NCBI RefSeq assembly: GCF_006443685.1
Contig: NZ_VFYP01000009.1
Location: 12,355-76,354 of the forward strand
From: Rhizobium glycinendophyticum
Lineage (GTDB): Bacteria; Pseudomonadota; Alphaproteobacteria; Rhizobiales; Rhizobiaceae
Length of the DNA stretch: 64,000 bases
Reading direction: 5' to 3'
A program made the position numbers and the translations under genes. Below, piece by piece: positions 28,308-37,112 of this stretch (its first letter is position 1; every line of letters begins with the position of its first letter). The notes beneath the pieces are model-generated. The model had not been told where the DNA came from, made no database searches, and saw only the letters and a list, made by a program, of their open reading frames with translations.

Positions 28308-28344
28308 GAGGAAATGATCTCTTTCGAAGGGCCGCTATACTACC

Positions 28345-28497
28345 TTACAAAAAAGGTATGGCGGCAGTCTGGCGGGACGGGCGATCGATGACAACGCCAA
28401 GATAGGCAAACCTCTCGCCGGTCCGGATGGAGGTGATGCCGGTGACCACGGCCTTGTCCGCAGCCTCGACGTTGAACCGCCGGTCGCGCGCGCCCTG
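28345..28497 (-). pseudogene. IS3-family orfB fragment
   Basis: A 50-codon minus-strand stretch without a start reads DRRFNVEAADKAVVTGITSI followed by RTGERFAYLGVVIDRPSRQT. This is the rve-domain start of IS3 transposases (normally VTDITYI...LAVVIDLFSR). The first catalytic Asp (VTD) is changed to Gly (VTG). It is an orphan scrap between the LacI and LysR genes. Confidence 0.75.
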
Positions 28498-28520
28498 TCA
28501 GACAGCGGGAATGTGCCTCA

Positions 28521-29420
28521 TCAAGAAATCTCTGTCATGAGCAACGGGATATTCTGTTCGAAAAACTTTGAGAACGTCGCAATTCGCGGCGGCAATGTCT
28601 GATAGGGCGGATAATACAGGGTGAGCCACAAATCAGGTGGCGCCCAGCCGCGCAGGACATGGACCAGGCGACCGGATCGCAGATGCTCGGCGATATGAAA
28701 GCCTGGCAACATGGCAACGCCTGCACCGTCAGCGGCCATATCAGCGAGAACTTCCCCGCTATTGGCACTAAAGGCGCGTCCTGCAGAAATCGTGAGACTT
28801 GTTCCACCATCAGACAGAACCCAGTTCTCGCGTCGACTTTCTCCGCTATAGGCCAGACAGTCGTCTGGTGAGAGTTCGTCAGGACTTTTCATATCGACGA
28901 ACCGGCTTCCCGGTGCGGCCACAAGTATTCGCGGCACGACCCTGATCTTGCGCCAGATGGTGAACTTGTCGGACGGTTGGGCCGAAATCCGGATCGTCAG
29001 ATCGAAATCGTCTTCCATGATGTTCACGAGGCCGTCCGAAAGCGACACCTCGAAGCTGATCTTCGGGTGGAGCTCCCGAAATCCGGATAGAATTGGCGGG
29101 AGAACCGCCTTGCCGAACCAGGTGGGCGCGCTGATGCGCAGACGACCCTGGTCTGTTTTGTGTGTATCGCGAATATCTCTTCGGGCAGTTTCCAGCGCTT
29201 CCAGCGCGGGTTGGATCTGGGCGGCGAAGATTGCGCCATCGGTCGTCAGCGAGACCTGCCTCGTGGTCCGCACGAAGAGCTGCACCCCCAGATCCTGTTC
29301 AAGCGCAGCGATCGAGCGCGTAACGGCAGCGGGTGTCATGTCGAGCTCACGCGCGACCTGCGCGAAGCTGCGCTTTTCCGCAGCCAATAGAAATACCGTC
29401 AGGGCCTTGTAGTCGTTCAC
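28521..29420 (-). CDS. LysR-family transcriptional regulator
   Basis: The 299-residue protein has the winged helix-turn-helix at residues 1-60 (LTVFLLAAEKRSFAQVAREL and DMTPAAVTRSIAALEQDLGV) and a LysR substrate domain after about 90 (GRLRISAPTWFGKAVLPPIL). It resembles the AaeR/DmlR-like group. It is divergent from the hydrolase-XapX-amidohydrolase unit. A two-part motif starts three bases from its own start codon and recurs before the DoxX-MFS genes, so it probably controls the whole 29.6-36.1 kb cluster and itself. Inducer unknown. Confidence 0.9.
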   Translation of the reverse strand: MNDYKALTVFLLAAEKRSFAQVARELDMTPAAVTRSIAALEQDLGVQLFVRTTRQVSLTTDGAIFAAQIQPALEALETARRDIRDTHKTDQGRLRISAPTWFGKAVLPPILSGFRELHPKISFEVSLSDGLVNIMEDDFDLTIRISAQPSDKFTIWRKIRVVPRILVAAPGSRFVDMKSPDELSPDDCLAYSGESRRENWVLSDGGTSLTISAGRAFSANSGEVLADMAADGAGVAMLPGFHIAEHLRSGRLVHVLRGWAPPDLWLTLYYPPYQTLPPRIATFSKFFEQNIPLLMTEIS

Positions 29421-29422
29421 GT

Positions 29423-29467
29423 GATTATTTCATCCAGTGCAATGCATTCGCAATTATTATTGCAATT
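29423..29467. promoter_or_regulatory. Putative LysR-regulon site A
   Basis: GATTATTTCA (29423-29432), 19 bases, then AATTATTATTGCAATT (29452-29467). The same two blocks with the same 19-base gap occur at 32710-32754. Site A lies against the LysR start codon and before the hydrolase operon. Confidence 0.7.
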
Positions 29468-29630
29468 TCTCCACCTCCGCAATCGCGCTAGCTTCTCATC
29501 ACACAGCAGATGAACAGCATAGCGGCGGTCGAACCCGCGAAACGAAACCCTTCACGAGCGCCAAGGCACGATGCCCAGCTGCTCACAACCTACCGCATCA
29601 GTGGTCAAAGCAACCAAAGAGGAATTGACA

Positions 29631-30320
29631 ATGTCCAAGCTCGAAGTCCTGACCCCCGCCAACAGCCAGCTCATTTTCATCGACCAGCAACCGCAGATGG
29701 CGTTTGGCGTGCAGTCGATCGACCGCCAGGTCCTGAAAAACAACGTCGTTGGCCTCGCCAAGGCCGGAAAGATCTTCAACATACCGACGACGATCACGAC
29801 GGTCGAAACACAATCCTTCTCCGGGCATACATTCCCGGAACTGCTGGCAGTGTTCCCGGAAAACGACATCCTCGAGCGCACCTCGATGAACTCCTGGGAT
29901 GACCAGAATGTCCGCGATGCGCTCGACCGAAACGCCGCCCAGGGTCGCAGGAAGATCGTTGTATCAGGCCTTTGGACGGAAGTCTGCAACACCACCTTCG
30001 CCTTGTCGGCCCTGAACGACCGCCCGGATTATGAGATCTACATGGTCGCGGATGCCTCGGGCGGCACCTCCGCAGACGCCCATAAATATGCCATGGACCG
30101 GATGGTGCAGGCCGGTATCATTCCGGTTACCTGGCAGCAGGTTCTGCTCGAATGGCAGCGCGACTGGGCTCACAGGGAAACCTACGACGCCGTCACCTCG
30201 CTGGTAAAGGAGCATTCTGGCGCCTACGGGATGGGCGTGGACTACGCCTACACCATGGTCCACGGCGCAAACGAGCGCGTCACCCATGGCAAGCGCATCG
30301 GCCCGAACCCGGCAAAGTAA
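29631..30320 (+). CDS. Isochorismatase-family (YcaC-like) cysteine hydrolase
   Basis: A 229-residue hydrolase starting at the ATG at 29631 (GAGGAA site upstream; the frame is open further but without support). The isochorismatase-like triad is visible: Asp in LIFIDQQPQM near 16, Lys in the middle part, and the nucleophile Cys in VVSGLWTEVCNTTF near 118. Family members cleave C-N bonds of amides or imidic compounds. First gene after the LysR-divergent promoter, followed by a strong hairpin and then xapX. The true substrate of YcaC-like proteins is unknown. Confidence 0.88.
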   Translation: MSKLEVLTPANSQLIFIDQQPQMAFGVQSIDRQVLKNNVVGLAKAGKIFNIPTTITTVETQSFSGHTFPELLAVFPENDILERTSMNSWDDQNVRDALDRNAAQGRRKIVVSGLWTEVCNTTFALSALNDRPDYEIYMVADASGGTSADAHKYAMDRMVQAGIIPVTWQQVLLEWQRDWAHRETYDAVTSLVKEHSGAYGMGVDYAYTMVHGANERVTHGKRIGPNPAK

Positions 30321-30323
30321 CAG

Positions 30324-30366
30324 ACGGACGCTGCTCCCCTGAGCGAGCTCTGGGGAGCAGTCCGTG
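30324..30366 (+). promoter_or_regulatory. Long hairpin between hydrolase and XapX genes
   Basis: CTGCTCCCC (30331-30339) pairs with GGGGAGCAG (30352-30360), extended outward by ACGGAC with GTCCGT after a bulge, and inward by GAGC-GCTC. There is no T run. It may set the ratio of hydrolase to downstream products. Confidence 0.6.
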
Positions 30367-30391
30367 TCCATACAAAAAGGAGTAAGATCCG

Positions 30392-30679
30392 ATGAAACCT
30401 TATCTGATGTCGCTCGGTGCAGGCCTCCTGGTTGGGATCATCTACAGCCTGTTGCAGGTTCGCTCACCCGCGCCACCCATCATCGCCCTTGTCGGCCTTT
30501 TCGGCATTCTCCTGGGCGAACAGGTGATCCCTTTTGCGACGGCCCTCTGGACCAGGGAGCCGGCCGCCATGTCCTGGCTGAACCATATCAAGCCCCACAT
30601 GTTCGGCCACTTGCCTACAGGCGACACAACTGCCGCAAAAGTTGCAAGTACCCAGCCGTCTCAAGATCAAAATGGCTGA
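30392..30679 (+). CDS. XapX-domain membrane protein
   Basis: A 95-residue protein whose first 50 residues match the XapX domain: two hydrophobic helices, MKPYLMSLGAGLLVGIIYSL and a second run PPIIALVGLFGILLGEQVIP, joined by the hallmark VRSPAPP turn. The rest is a hydrophilic tail. An AAAGGAG site precedes it. XapX proteins are small, of unknown function, and often sit beside YcaC-like hydrolases and amidohydrolases, as here. Confidence 0.88.
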   Translation: MKPYLMSLGAGLLVGIIYSLLQVRSPAPPIIALVGLFGILLGEQVIPFATALWTREPAAMSWLNHIKPHMFGHLPTGDTTAAKVASTQPSQDQNG

Positions 30680-30760
30680 CTTTCGATGCAGGGAGAGGAG
30701 GCCGGACCGGTCTTTTCATCCTGGACTTTCTTCCAAATCCCTCTGACCCGGAGTGCTACC

Positions 30761-32638
30761 ATGTTCGCCGATCTCATTCTTCTCAACGGCCGCATCACGA
30801 CCCTCGACCGCACCAAGCCCACCGCCACTGCCGTTGCCATCAAGGACGGAATTTTCATGCAGGTGGGCGATGACAAGGAGATCGCCGCTCTGGCAGGGCC
30901 GGAGACTAGAATTATCGATCTCAAGGGCAAGCGGGTACTGCCGGGCCTCATCGACAACCACACCCACGTTGTGCGCGGCGGCTTGAACTTTAACATGGAG
31001 CTTCGCTGGGATGGCGTGCGCAGCCTAGCCGACGCCATGGACATGCTGAAAAGGCAGGTGGCCATCACGCCGGCACCGCAATGGGTGCGCGTCGTTGGCG
31101 GCTTTAGCGAACATCAATTTGTCGAAAAGCGCCTCCCCACGATCGAAGAGATCAATGCTGTTGCACCTGATACGCCGGTTTTCCTCCTGCATCTCTATGA
31201 CCGCGCGCTGCTGAATGGTGCCGCGCTGCGCGCTGTCGGCTATACGCGTGACACGCCCAATCCGCCCGGCGGCGAGATTACGCGTGACGCCAACGGCAAT
31301 CCGACTGGCCTGCTGCTTGCCAAGCCCAATGCGGGCATTCTTTACTCGACGCTCGCCAAGGGGCCGAAGCTGCCCTTCGATTACCAGGTCAATTCCACCC
31401 GCCACTTCATGCGCGAACTGAACCGTCTCGGCATCACTGGTGTCATCGATGCGGGCGGCGGCTTCCAGAACTATCCCGACGATTATGCGGTGATCCAGAA
31501 GCTCTCGGACGAGAACCAACTCACGGTGCGGCTGGCCTACAACCTGTTCACGCAGAAGCCGAAGCAGGAAAAGGAGGACTTCCTCAACTGGACATCCTCC
31601 GTCAAATACAAGCAGGGCAACGACTACTTCCGCCACAACGGGGCCGGCGAGATGCTCGTCTTCTCGGCCGCCGATTTCGAGGATTTCCGCCAGCCACGGC
31701 CCGAGATGGCACCGGAGATGGAGGGCGAGCTGGAAGAGGTTGTGCGGGTCCTAGCCGAGAACCGCTGGCCCTGGCGTCTTCACGCGACCTATGACGAGAC
31801 CATCTCTCGGGCGCTCGACGTGTTCGAAAAGGTCAACAAGGACATTCCGCTCGAAGGGCTGAACTGGTTCTTCGACCATGCCGAAACGATTTCCGAACGC
31901 TCCATCGACCGCATCGCGGCCCTTGGCGGTGGCATCGCCACCCAGCATCGCATGGCCTATCAGGGCGAGTATTTCGTCGAACGCTATGGCCATGGCGTCG
32001 CCGAAGCCACACCGCCGATCCGGCGCATGCTGGAAAAGGGCGTCAATGTTTCGGCCGGCACGGATGCCACCCGCGTTGCCTCCTACAATCCCTGGGTTTC
32101 GCTCTCCTGGATGGTGACGGGCAAGACGGTGGGCGGCATGCAGCTTTATCCGCGCGCAAACTGCCTTGATCGCGAAACGGCGCTTCGCATGTGGACGGAG
32201 AAGGTCACTTGGTTCTCCAATGAAGAGGGCAAGAAGGGCCGCATCGAGAAGGGACAATTTGCCGACCTGATCGTCCCGGACAAGGACTTCTTCTCCTGCG
32301 CGGAAGACGAAATCTCCTTCCTGACATCCGAACTGACGATGGTGGGCGGCAGGATCGTCTATGGCGCCGGCGATTTTGCAAACCTGGATGAAAATCCTGT
32401 CCCGCCGGCCATGCCTGACTGGTCACCGGTGCGCAGATTCGGTGGTTATGCGGCCTGGGGCGAGCCGGACGGCGCTGGACGCCAATCTCTGCGCCGCAAG
32501 GCGATCGTGTCTTGCGGCTGCGCCAATGACTGCAATGTCCACGGGCACGATCACGCCGGCGCCTGGACATCGAAGCTCCCCATCAAGGATCTCCAGGGCT
32601 TCTTCGGCGCTCTTGGTTGCTCGTGCTGGGCAGTTTGA
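30761..32638 (+). CDS. YtcJ-like metal-dependent amidohydrolase
   Basis: A 625-residue protein; I start at the ATG at 30761 (FADLILLNGRITTLDRTKPT). It belongs to the amidohydrolase superfamily: the metal-binding H-x-H motif is in LPGLIDNHTHVVRGG near 60-74, further ligands probably in RLHATYDETI and WFFDHAETI, and Asp in SAGTDATRVA. The C-terminus (about 580-625) carries Cys/His-rich pieces, SCGCANDCNVHGHDH and ALGCSCWAV, which may bind a second metal. No signal peptide is seen. It probably hydrolyses an amide or a related C-N bond in the same pathway as the YcaC-like enzyme. Confidence 0.87.
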   Translation: MFADLILLNGRITTLDRTKPTATAVAIKDGIFMQVGDDKEIAALAGPETRIIDLKGKRVLPGLIDNHTHVVRGGLNFNMELRWDGVRSLADAMDMLKRQVAITPAPQWVRVVGGFSEHQFVEKRLPTIEEINAVAPDTPVFLLHLYDRALLNGAALRAVGYTRDTPNPPGGEITRDANGNPTGLLLAKPNAGILYSTLAKGPKLPFDYQVNSTRHFMRELNRLGITGVIDAGGGFQNYPDDYAVIQKLSDENQLTVRLAYNLFTQKPKQEKEDFLNWTSSVKYKQGNDYFRHNGAGEMLVFSAADFEDFRQPRPEMAPEMEGELEEVVRVLAENRWPWRLHATYDETISRALDVFEKVNKDIPLEGLNWFFDHAETISERSIDRIAALGGGIATQHRMAYQGEYFVERYGHGVAEATPPIRRMLEKGVNVSAGTDATRVASYNPWVSLSWMVTGKTVGGMQLYPRANCLDRETALRMWTEKVTWFSNEEGKKGRIEKGQFADLIVPDKDFFSCAEDEISFLTSELTMVGGRIVYGAGDFANLDENPVPPAMPDWSPVRRFGGYAAWGEPDGAGRQSLRRKAIVSCGCANDCNVHGHDHAGAWTSKLPIKDLQGFFGALGCSCWAV

Positions 32639-32709
32639 AACGCGACAGGCCATGAGAAAACCTTGGCGGCAGAGAGCTTGTGCCGCCATGGGCTTCCCGG
32701 GCCCGGTTT

Positions 32710-32754
32710 GATTATTTCAACTTACACAACAAAGTCTGAATTATTGTTGCAATT
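32710..32754. promoter_or_regulatory. Putative LysR-regulon site B
   Basis: GATTATTTCA (32710-32719), 19 bases, then AATTATTGTTGCAATT (32739-32754). It matches site A at 25 of 26 block positions with identical spacing and lies 74 bases before the DoxX start. Confidence 0.7.
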
Positions 32755-32828
32755 GTAGCCTGCCAGCCGCGCCTGCACACTCCTCGCATCAGAACCCTGC
32801 AAGTTTCTCCAGATCAGAGGACATAGCG

Positions 32829-33269
32829 ATGACTTCTTCTACCCTTTTCAAACGACCTGATGGTGTCATACGGAATGTACTGACCCGGCCCGCAGTGAAA
32901 ACCATGGCCCTCATGGCCCTATGCGCCGCTTACATTCAGGGCCCGATCACCAAGATCTTGGATTTCCAGGGTGCCATTGCCGAAATGGAGCATTTTGGCC
33001 TGGCGCCGCCTAAAGCAATCGCGGTCCTTGTCATCCTGTTCGAACTCACCGCCTCGGCCATGGTCGTCACCGGCTACTTCCGCTGGCTTGCCGCGCTCGC
33101 TCTTGCGGGATTTACCCTGCTGGCCACGCTGATTGCTTTGCGCTTCTGGGAACTCGCACCGGGCATGGACCGGATGATGGCCACAAATGCCTTTTTTGAG
33201 CATCTCGGACTGGCCGGCGCCTTCGTTATTGTTGCCACCTCCGATCTTGCGAGAGGATCAAAGCCATGA
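32829..33269 (+). CDS. DoxX-family membrane protein
   Basis: A 146-residue protein with four hydrophobic helices in the DoxX pattern (IQGPITKILDFQGAIAEMEH after the first helix, then AIAVLVILFELTASAMVVTG and WLAALALAGFTLLATLIALR). A GAGG site precedes the ATG. Its stop overlaps the MFS start (ATGA). DoxX-like proteins are poorly understood; some are linked to oxidative-stress or quinone-related membrane complexes. Confidence 0.88.
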   Translation: MTSSTLFKRPDGVIRNVLTRPAVKTMALMALCAAYIQGPITKILDFQGAIAEMEHFGLAPPKAIAVLVILFELTASAMVVTGYFRWLAALALAGFTLLATLIALRFWELAPGMDRMMATNAFFEHLGLAGAFVIVATSDLARGSKP

Positions 33270-34864
33270 GCGCCGCCAAATCTTCAACAGGCACATTCGC
33301 TCCGCTCTATCAGCCAGTTTTTGCCGTGCTCTGGACCGCGACCGTCCTCGGCAACACAGGAAGCTTTATGCGCGACGTCGCAAGCTCCTGGCTCATTACC
33401 GATCTCTCCGCTTCACCGGCTGCAGTGGCCATGGTGCAGGCTGCCGGAACCCTGCCGATCTTTCTGCTCGCCATTCCCGCTGGCGTTCTCACCGATGTCC
33501 TTGACCGACGCAAATTCCTGATCGCGGTGCAAGTGCTGCTGGCCTCGGTCAGTCTGACATTGATGGTGCTGGCCCATAGCGGTCTGCTTTCGGTCAGCGC
33601 GCTCATCGGCCTCACTTTTCTGGGCGGCGTAGGTGCCGCGCTGATGGGGCCGACCTGGCAGGCCATCGTCCCGGAACTGGTAAAGCGGGAGGATGTGAAA
33701 AGCGCCGTGGCGCTGAACTCGCTGGGTATCAATATTGCCCGCTCCATCGGCCCGGCGGCGGGCGGAATGTTGCTGGCGGCCTTCGGGGCAGCTGCCACCT
33801 ATGGCGCCGATGTCGCCAGCTACCTCGTCGTCATCGCCGCCCTTGTCTGGTGGCCGCGCGCCAAAAACGCCGATGATGTCCTGGCGGAAGGCTTCCTTGG
33901 CGCGTTCCGGGCCGGTCTTCGCTATACCCGTGCCAGCCGTCCGCTGCATGTGGTGTTGGTGCGGGCCGCCATCTTCTTCGCCTTCGCCAGTGCAGTCTGG
34001 GCGTTGCTCCCGCTTGTTGCCCGCCAGATGCTGGGCGGAGACGCCGGCTTCTATGGCATCTTGCTCGGGTCCGTCGGCGCAGGCGCTATTACCGGCGCAC
34101 TGATCATGCCAAGGCTCCGGGACCGCTTCGATGCCGATGCATTGCTTCTCGGCTCTGCCATCGTCACTGCGCTCGTCATGGGGGCCCTCTCTCTGTCGCC
34201 GCCGAAATGGGTCGCCATTCTTGTTCTGCTCTTCCTCGGGGGCGCCTGGATTACTGCGCTTACGACGCTGAATGGCGCAGCCCAGGCAGTGTTGCCAAAC
34301 TGGGTGCGAGGTCGTGGGCTTGCGGTCTACCTCACCGTCTTCAACGGCGCGATGACGACAGGAAGCCTCGGCTGGGGCGCGTTGGGCGAAGCTGCAGGTG
34401 TCCCCGGAACGCTTCTGATCGGTGCGGCCGGTTTGCTGCTTGCCGGCTTTGTCATGCATCAGGTAAAACTGCCCTCGGGCGACATCGACTTGGTACCATC
34501 CAACCATTGGCCGGAGCCGCTGGTGGCAGAACCCATTGCTCATGATCGCGGTCCGGTCCTGATCCTGATCGAATACCATGTCGAAAACCATAACCGCAGG
34601 GCGTTCTTTCACGCCATCGACAGGCTTTCCGAGGCACGTCGCCGCGACGGAGCCTATGGATGGGGCGTGACGGAGGATTCCGCCGATCCCACCAAGATCG
34701 TCGAATGGTTCATGGTCGAATCCTGGGCGGAACATCTGCGACAGCACAAACGCGTCTCGAATGCGGATGCTGATCTGCAAGGCAAGGTACTGGCTTATCA
34801 CACTGGAAGAGAGAAGCCGGTCGTGCGCCACTTCCTGACGGTCAACCGGCCCGGCCTGGTCTGA
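33266..34864 (+). CDS. MFS exporter of the MFS_3 (EntS-like) family
   Basis: A 532-residue inner-membrane transporter. Residues about 10-400 give the major-facilitator helices, with the loop motif GVLTDVLDRRKFLIAVQ near 74-90. After about 425 comes a soluble tail (LILIEYHVENHNRRAFFHAI to LTVNRP) similar to antibiotic-monooxygenase-like folds, as in other long MFS_3 proteins. It probably expels a substrate or intermediate of the neighbouring hydrolases. Co-transcribed with the DoxX gene and followed by a good terminator. Confidence 0.87.
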   Translation: MSAAKSSTGTFAPLYQPVFAVLWTATVLGNTGSFMRDVASSWLITDLSASPAAVAMVQAAGTLPIFLLAIPAGVLTDVLDRRKFLIAVQVLLASVSLTLMVLAHSGLLSVSALIGLTFLGGVGAALMGPTWQAIVPELVKREDVKSAVALNSLGINIARSIGPAAGGMLLAAFGAAATYGADVASYLVVIAALVWWPRAKNADDVLAEGFLGAFRAGLRYTRASRPLHVVLVRAAIFFAFASAVWALLPLVARQMLGGDAGFYGILLGSVGAGAITGALIMPRLRDRFDADALLLGSAIVTALVMGALSLSPPKWVAILVLLFLGGAWITALTTLNGAAQAVLPNWVRGRGLAVYLTVFNGAMTTGSLGWGALGEAAGVPGTLLIGAAGLLLAGFVMHQVKLPSGDIDLVPSNHWPEPLVAEPIAHDRGPVLILIEYHVENHNRRAFFHAIDRLSEARRRDGAYGWGVTEDSADPTKIVEWFMVESWAEHLRQHKRVSNADADLQGKVLAYHTGREKPVVRHFLTVNRPGLV

Positions 34865-34900
34865 GGCCCTAACCTCGCCCACATCCCTGTTCTTGATCAC

Positions 34901-34926
34901 CCCGCGCTCTCAAGCGCGGGCCTTTT
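34901..34926 (+). terminator. Intrinsic terminator after the MFS gene
   Basis: CCCGCGCT and AGCGCGGG form an 8-bp stem with a CTCA loop, followed by CCTTTTG. It lies 37 bases after the MFS stop, so the next alpha/beta hydrolase gene needs its own promoter. Confidence 0.8.
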
Positions 34927-35012
34927 GCGTTTGCGCAAAGCCGAGCGATTGGCCCGACAACCTCTTTCGTCCCTGTTATTGCAGAAACGACAACAAAATC
35001 GAAACAATGGCG

Positions 35013-35026
35013 ACAATTGTTGCAAC
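35013..35026. promoter_or_regulatory. Possible LysR-regulon half site C
   Basis: ACAATTGTTGCAAC shares the ATTGTTGCAA core with site B and lies about 80-95 bases before the alpha/beta hydrolase gene. The GATTATTTCA block is not present at the expected distance, so this is a weaker call. Confidence 0.4.
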
Positions 35027-35107
35027 GCCGTCATTGAAGCATGATCCTCTCATCAGACGAACACGCCTCGCCTGATGAGATCAAGAACACCTCTAGGGGC
35101 AGCCACG

Positions 35108-36088
35108 ATGAGATCTGACTTTCTTCCCATAACCCGCCGCGGCGTTCTCGCCACGACCGCCATCATCGCTGCTGCAAACGTACTTTCTTCGACCTTTCCC
35201 CCCGCAGCCCTGGCTGCATCCACCACCAAATCAATTATTGGAGATAAGACAATGGCATATGTAACCACCAAGGACGGCGTTGAAATCTTCTACAAGGACT
35301 GGGGTCCGAAGGACGCACAGCCGATCATGTTCCACCACGGCTGGCCGCTGTCCTCCGATGACTGGGACGCACAGATGCTATTCTTCCTGTCGAAGGGCTT
35401 CCGCGTTATCGCGCACGACCGTCGCGGCCATGGCCGCTCCGCCCAGGTCTCCGACGGCCACGATATGGACCACTACGCGGCCGACGCCTTTGCCGTTGTC
35501 GAGGCGCTGGACTTGAAAAATGTCGTGCATATCGGCCATTCCACCGGCGGCGGCGAAGTTGCCCGCTACGTTGCAAAGCACGGGCAACCTTCAGGCCGGA
35601 CAGCCAAAGCCGTTCTGGTTGCCGCGGTTCCGCCGCTGATGTTGAAGACCGCATCCAATCCGGAAGGTCTGCCGATGGAAGTATTCGATGGCTTCCGATC
35701 CGCCCTTCTTGCAAGCCGGGCCCAGTTCTTCCGCGATGTGCCGGCTGGCCCATTTTACGGCTTCAACCGCGACGGTGCAAATGTGCAGGAAGGCGTGATC
35801 CAGAATTGGTGGCGTCAAGGCATGATGGGAAGCGCCAAGGCCCATTACGACGGCATCAAGGCATTTTCTGAAACCGACCAGACAGAAGACCTGAAGACCA
35901 TCACGCTGCCAACCCTGATCCTGCATGGCGAAGACGACCAGATCGTTCCCATCGCCGATTCGGCTCACAAGGCGATCAAGCTTCTGCAGAACGGGACGCT
36001 CAAGACCTATCCCGGCTTCTCGCATGGCATGTTGACTGTCAATGCCGACGTACTGAACGCAGATCTGCTGGCCTTCATCCAGTCCTGA
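35108..36088 (+). CDS. Alpha/beta hydrolase, non-haem chloroperoxidase-like
   Basis: From the ATG at 35108 the 326-residue protein has a twin-arginine-type signal (ITRRGVLATT, then an Ala-rich run) before the hydrolase domain. The domain begins MAYVTTKDGVEIFYKDWG and has the oxyanion region HHGWPLSSDDWD, the nucleophile Ser in HIGHSTGGGEVARY, an Asp in HGEDDQIVP and the His in GFSHGM. Relatives of about 275 residues are called non-haem chloroperoxidases; they perhydrolyse or hydrolyse esters. A second start at 35252, with its own GGAG, would give a cytoplasmic 278-residue form of the usual family length. A strong terminator follows. Confidence 0.88.
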   Translation: MRSDFLPITRRGVLATTAIIAAANVLSSTFPPAALAASTTKSIIGDKTMAYVTTKDGVEIFYKDWGPKDAQPIMFHHGWPLSSDDWDAQMLFFLSKGFRVIAHDRRGHGRSAQVSDGHDMDHYAADAFAVVEALDLKNVVHIGHSTGGGEVARYVAKHGQPSGRTAKAVLVAAVPPLMLKTASNPEGLPMEVFDGFRSALLASRAQFFRDVPAGPFYGFNRDGANVQEGVIQNWWRQGMMGSAKAHYDGIKAFSETDQTEDLKTITLPTLILHGEDDQIVPIADSAHKAIKLLQNGTLKTYPGFSHGMLTVNADVLNADLLAFIQS

Positions 36089-36111
36089 GCCTCCGGAATG
36101 AGCATGGATCG

Positions 36112-36140
36112 AGGCCGCAACAGCAGTCTGTTGCGGCCTT
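36112..36140 (+). terminator. Intrinsic terminator after the alpha/beta hydrolase gene
   Basis: AGGCCGCAACAG pairs with CTGTTGCGGCCT (12 bp) around a CAGT loop, followed by TAATTAA. It closes the LysR cluster. Confidence 0.8.
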
Positions 36141-36583
36141 AATTAAGCACTCAGTGCGGCTTAATCAAAAAGGGCGAGGCTTGAGCTTCAGCAAAGCGCG
36201 AGCAATGGACACCCCGTATTTCGATTTCTCTGCATTTGTCGCCAGTCCTCCCTCCAGTCGCCACGGGTCGCCCTGCTATTGTTAGATAAAAGTTCGATCT
36301 TCCCGCGGCAGCCGGATCAGCCCAGTGCAATTGCGGTTGATCGATGCTATGGCGGATCGAAAGATGAAGATGTTTTTCATCACGTCACTCTGACACCCGA
36401 TAACATCACCCTTACGTGAAGGTTTGACGTATCATCGAGAACTAATCGGCGGATTTGCAACGATCGGTCCGCAAGAGCGGGAAATTGTCACGAAATCCTC
36501 CCCGAAAGCTTGAGAAGAAGCACTTTAAAACTGTGTTACAAATCGGGCATTGTAGTTTTTGCCCTCTGAACAGAGTTACTCAT
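36141..36583. other. Intergenic region, no supported gene
   Basis: No convincing frame. The right end carries one copy of a 14-base direct repeat that recurs at the end of the IS66 fragment. Confidence 0.5.
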
Positions 36584-36606
36584 TTACTTTATCGCCCTCT
36601 GAACAG
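36561..36606. repeat. Two 14-base direct repeats at the edge of the IS66 remnant
   Basis: GCCCTCTGAACAGA occurs at 36561-36574 and again at 36593-36606, 32 bases apart. The second copy lies inside the end of the remnant orfA frame, the first just beyond it. This may be a small tandem duplication from decay of the element. Confidence 0.6.
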
Positions 36607-36966
36607 ATCGGGATGACGGCACCGCCGGACACGCATCCACCAATCGAATGGTGACGGGTCCGATGACAATCTCGGCGCGCGTGGCAACCTTTACCGTTGG
36701 CGGCTCCGGCAATGACTTATCGATTACCATTGCCGCAAACTCGACTGCGTCTTCCGGCTCTGGCAACACCAGCTTGCCTTGCCGCGCCAACGTGCGCGAG
36801 GAAGACAGGTGATTGGCCTTCAGTCCGTAGCGCCGCGCGACTTCATTCACAGTTGCGCCTGGATGTAAGGTCTCCGAAACGATGCGTGCCTTGACCTCGT
36901 CAGGCCAATGGCAGTGCGCCTCACGCCTACTCCGTCGCGCTGTGAAACCTCCAACGTAGACTCCAT
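36584..36966 (-). pseudogene. IS66-family orfA (tnpA) remnant, frameshifted
   Basis: The minus-strand frame encodes the IS66 accessory protein core: HWPDEVKARIVSETLHPGAT, VNEVARRYGLKANHLSSSRT and LARQGKLVLPEPEDAVEFAA, with a helix-turn-helix. The true start is probably the ATG at 36966 (MESTLE...), which is in another frame from the core, so a frameshift lies between them. The C-terminus also departs from the family. The tnpB and tnpC genes are absent. A related copy lies at 63712 in the opposite orientation. Confidence 0.8.
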
Positions 36967-37112
36967 GGAGACACTCCTTGTCGCTCATCCATGGAACATC
37001 GGTCACAGATCAAGCAGCGGCTGCCAATGTGGGGGCAGAACACCGGTTACTGAATTTCTCTCGAAGCGACCCGAGGTCAGCCGCGTGATCCACCCTGGCC
37101 TTTAGACATTAG

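Noticed and set aside
33413..34900. 495-codon minus-strand frame across the MFS gene
   Set aside because: Shadow produced by GC-rich codon bias; its protein is low-complexity in polar residues and has no domain.
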